From: Pseudaminobacter soli (ex Zhang et al. 2022)
GTDB lineage: Bacteria > Pseudomonadota > Alphaproteobacteria > Rhizobiales > Rhizobiaceae
Direction of reading: 5' to 3'
Assembly: GCF_014595955.1 (NCBI RefSeq)
Contig: NZ_JABVCF010000008.1
Location: forward strand, 124,001 to 188,000
DNA: 64,000 nt
Shown: one piece after another, positions 63,171 to 64,000 of the stretch
Layout: the number at the start of each line of letters is the position of its first letter
Numbering within the stretch: the stretch's first letter is position 1
Position numbers and translations under genes: made by a program
Notes under the pieces: model-generated
The model's input: the letters and a program-made list of their open reading frames with translations, nothing else
Told to the model about the DNA's origin: nothing
Database searches by the model: none

Positions 63171-63266
63171 ACCGGGGAAATCGTGTATGGAACGATGTCT
63201 GGCGCTTCTCCCGTCGCCCGGCGCCGCTAATATCCCCGCCGCCAAACTGAAGTCATGGAGGTCGCC

Positions 63267-63896
63267 ATGCGCGGCGTAACGGTCATCGATCACCCTCTCG
63301 TCCAGCACAAGCTGACGATCATGCGCAAGAAGGAGACCTCCACGGCAAGTTTCCGGCGGCTGCTCAAGGAAATATCGCTGCTCCTCGGCTACGAGGTGAC
63401 GCGCGACCTGGAACTGACCACCACCACGATCGAGACGCCGCTCGAGACGATGGAAGCCCCGACGCTCGAGGGCAAGAAGCTCGTCTTCGCCTCCGTGCTG
63501 CGGGCCGGCAACGGCCTTCTCGAAGGGCTGCTCGACCTCGTCCCAGCGGCGCGCGTGGCTCATATCGGCCTTTATCGCGATCACGACACGCTTGAGGCGG
63601 TCGAGTATTTCTTCAAGTCGCCGAGCGACCTCGGAGACCGCCTCGTGATCGTCGTCGATCCGATGCTGGCAACCGCCAACTCCGCCGTGGCGGCGGTGGA
63701 CAAGCTCAAGGAGCGCGGCGCCACGAACATCCGCTTCCTATGCCTGCTTGCCGCGCCCGAAGGAGTGCAGCACTTCACATCCGCGCACCCGGATGTGCCG
63801 GTCTTCACCGCCTCGCTCGACCGGCAGCTGAACGAGAAAGGCTATATTGTGCCCGGCCTCGGCGACGCCGGCGATCGGCTTTACGGTACTAAGTAG
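63267..63896 (+). CDS. upp: Uracil phosphoribosyltransferase
   Basis: A 209-residue type I PRTase. The PRPP loop is [16 protein letters not shown], near the consensus [25 protein letters not shown] at the start and [11 protein letters not shown] at the end are typical. It makes UMP from uracil and PRPP. I use the ATG at 63267 because a ggagg site precedes it; an ATG four codons upstream is weaker. Confidence 0.93.
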   Translation: MRGVTVIDHPLVQHKLTIMRKKETSTASFRRLLKEISLLLGYEVTRDLELTTTTIETPLETMEAPTLEGKKLVFASVLRAGNGLLEGLLDLVPAARVAHIGLYRDHDTLEAVEYFFKSPSDLGDRLVIVVDPMLATANSAVAAVDKLKERGATNIRFLCLLAAPEGVQHFTSAHPDVPVFTASLDRQLNEKGYIVPGLGDAGDRLYGTK

Positions 63897-64000
63897 TCCC
63901 GTTAAGCGCCGATTCACCCAAACTTCGATCGTGAAGGCTCTGGCGTCGGTCCGTTAAATACTCGCTCGCAGCGATCGGGTAGAGCAGGCGAAGCAACAGC

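Noticed and set aside
1-64000. CRISPR arrays, tRNA or rRNA genes, insertion sequences
   Set aside because: None were seen on reading both strands; no direct-repeat/spacer pattern, cloverleaf or transposase was noticed.

Overview
The window (GC-rich, dense, almost no intergenic space) reads as the chromosome of an alphaproteobacterium of the order Hyphomicrobiales/Rhizobiales, most likely Phyllobacteriaceae (Mesorhizobium-like). Pointers are a TssJ-less type VI secretion locus with a TssL-OmpA fusion, ornithine-lipid gene olsB, a 4Fe-4S APS-reductase type cysH next to DUF934 and DUF2849 genes, the ubiE-ubiB-coaBC order, and palindromic intergenic elements typical of rhizobia. This is inference from gene content; no marker RNA gene is present.

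Region 1 (1-21.9 kb) is most of a T6SS cluster. The end of tssF, then tssG and tssH run rightward; ppkA-pppA-tagF-tssM-tssL-tssK run leftward from 21.9 kb. Between these arms lies an unusual envelope module: a leftward pair (DUF1036 protein and a membrane-anchored M23 endopeptidase/lytic-transglycosylase-like protein) and a rightward operon of a small exported protein, a TolQ/ExbB, two TolR/ExbD proteins and a long TonB-like protein. The second ExbD has Asn where the family has its proton-carrying Asp. The TonB-like protein and the PpkA kinase, encoded tail to tail, appear to share the same C-terminal periplasmic domain. I think this is a PMF-driven envelope sensor or anchor tied to the threonine-phosphorylation control of the T6SS, and it is the most interesting thing in the window.

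Region 2 (22-32 kb) is an accessory surface block: an RTX-like-repeat autotransporter with an IalB-family partner, two caspase-fold (C14) exported proteins, one with Sel1 repeats, and between them a lipoprotein made of eight SPGG repeats.

Region 3 (32-41 kb) is catabolic: acetylpolyamine deacetylase, GNAT, beta-keto acid cleavage enzyme, class III aminotransferase and a dimethylformamidase-like protein, then two fumarylacetoacetate-hydrolase family proteins and an SDR that fit an oxidative deoxysugar (L-fucose-type) route.

Region 4 (41-64 kb) is core: sppA, ihfB, lapA, an ornithine cyclodeaminase family gene, two RNA methyltransferase-type genes, lspA, a hybrid histidine kinase, olsB, grpE, a NepR-like small protein behind an EcfG-type promoter, the sulfate assimilation operon cysG-DUF2849-cysI-cysH-DUF934, ubiE-ubiB, a FitAB toxin-antitoxin pair inserted before coaBC, then add and upp. 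No tRNA, rRNA, CRISPR array or insertion sequence was seen.
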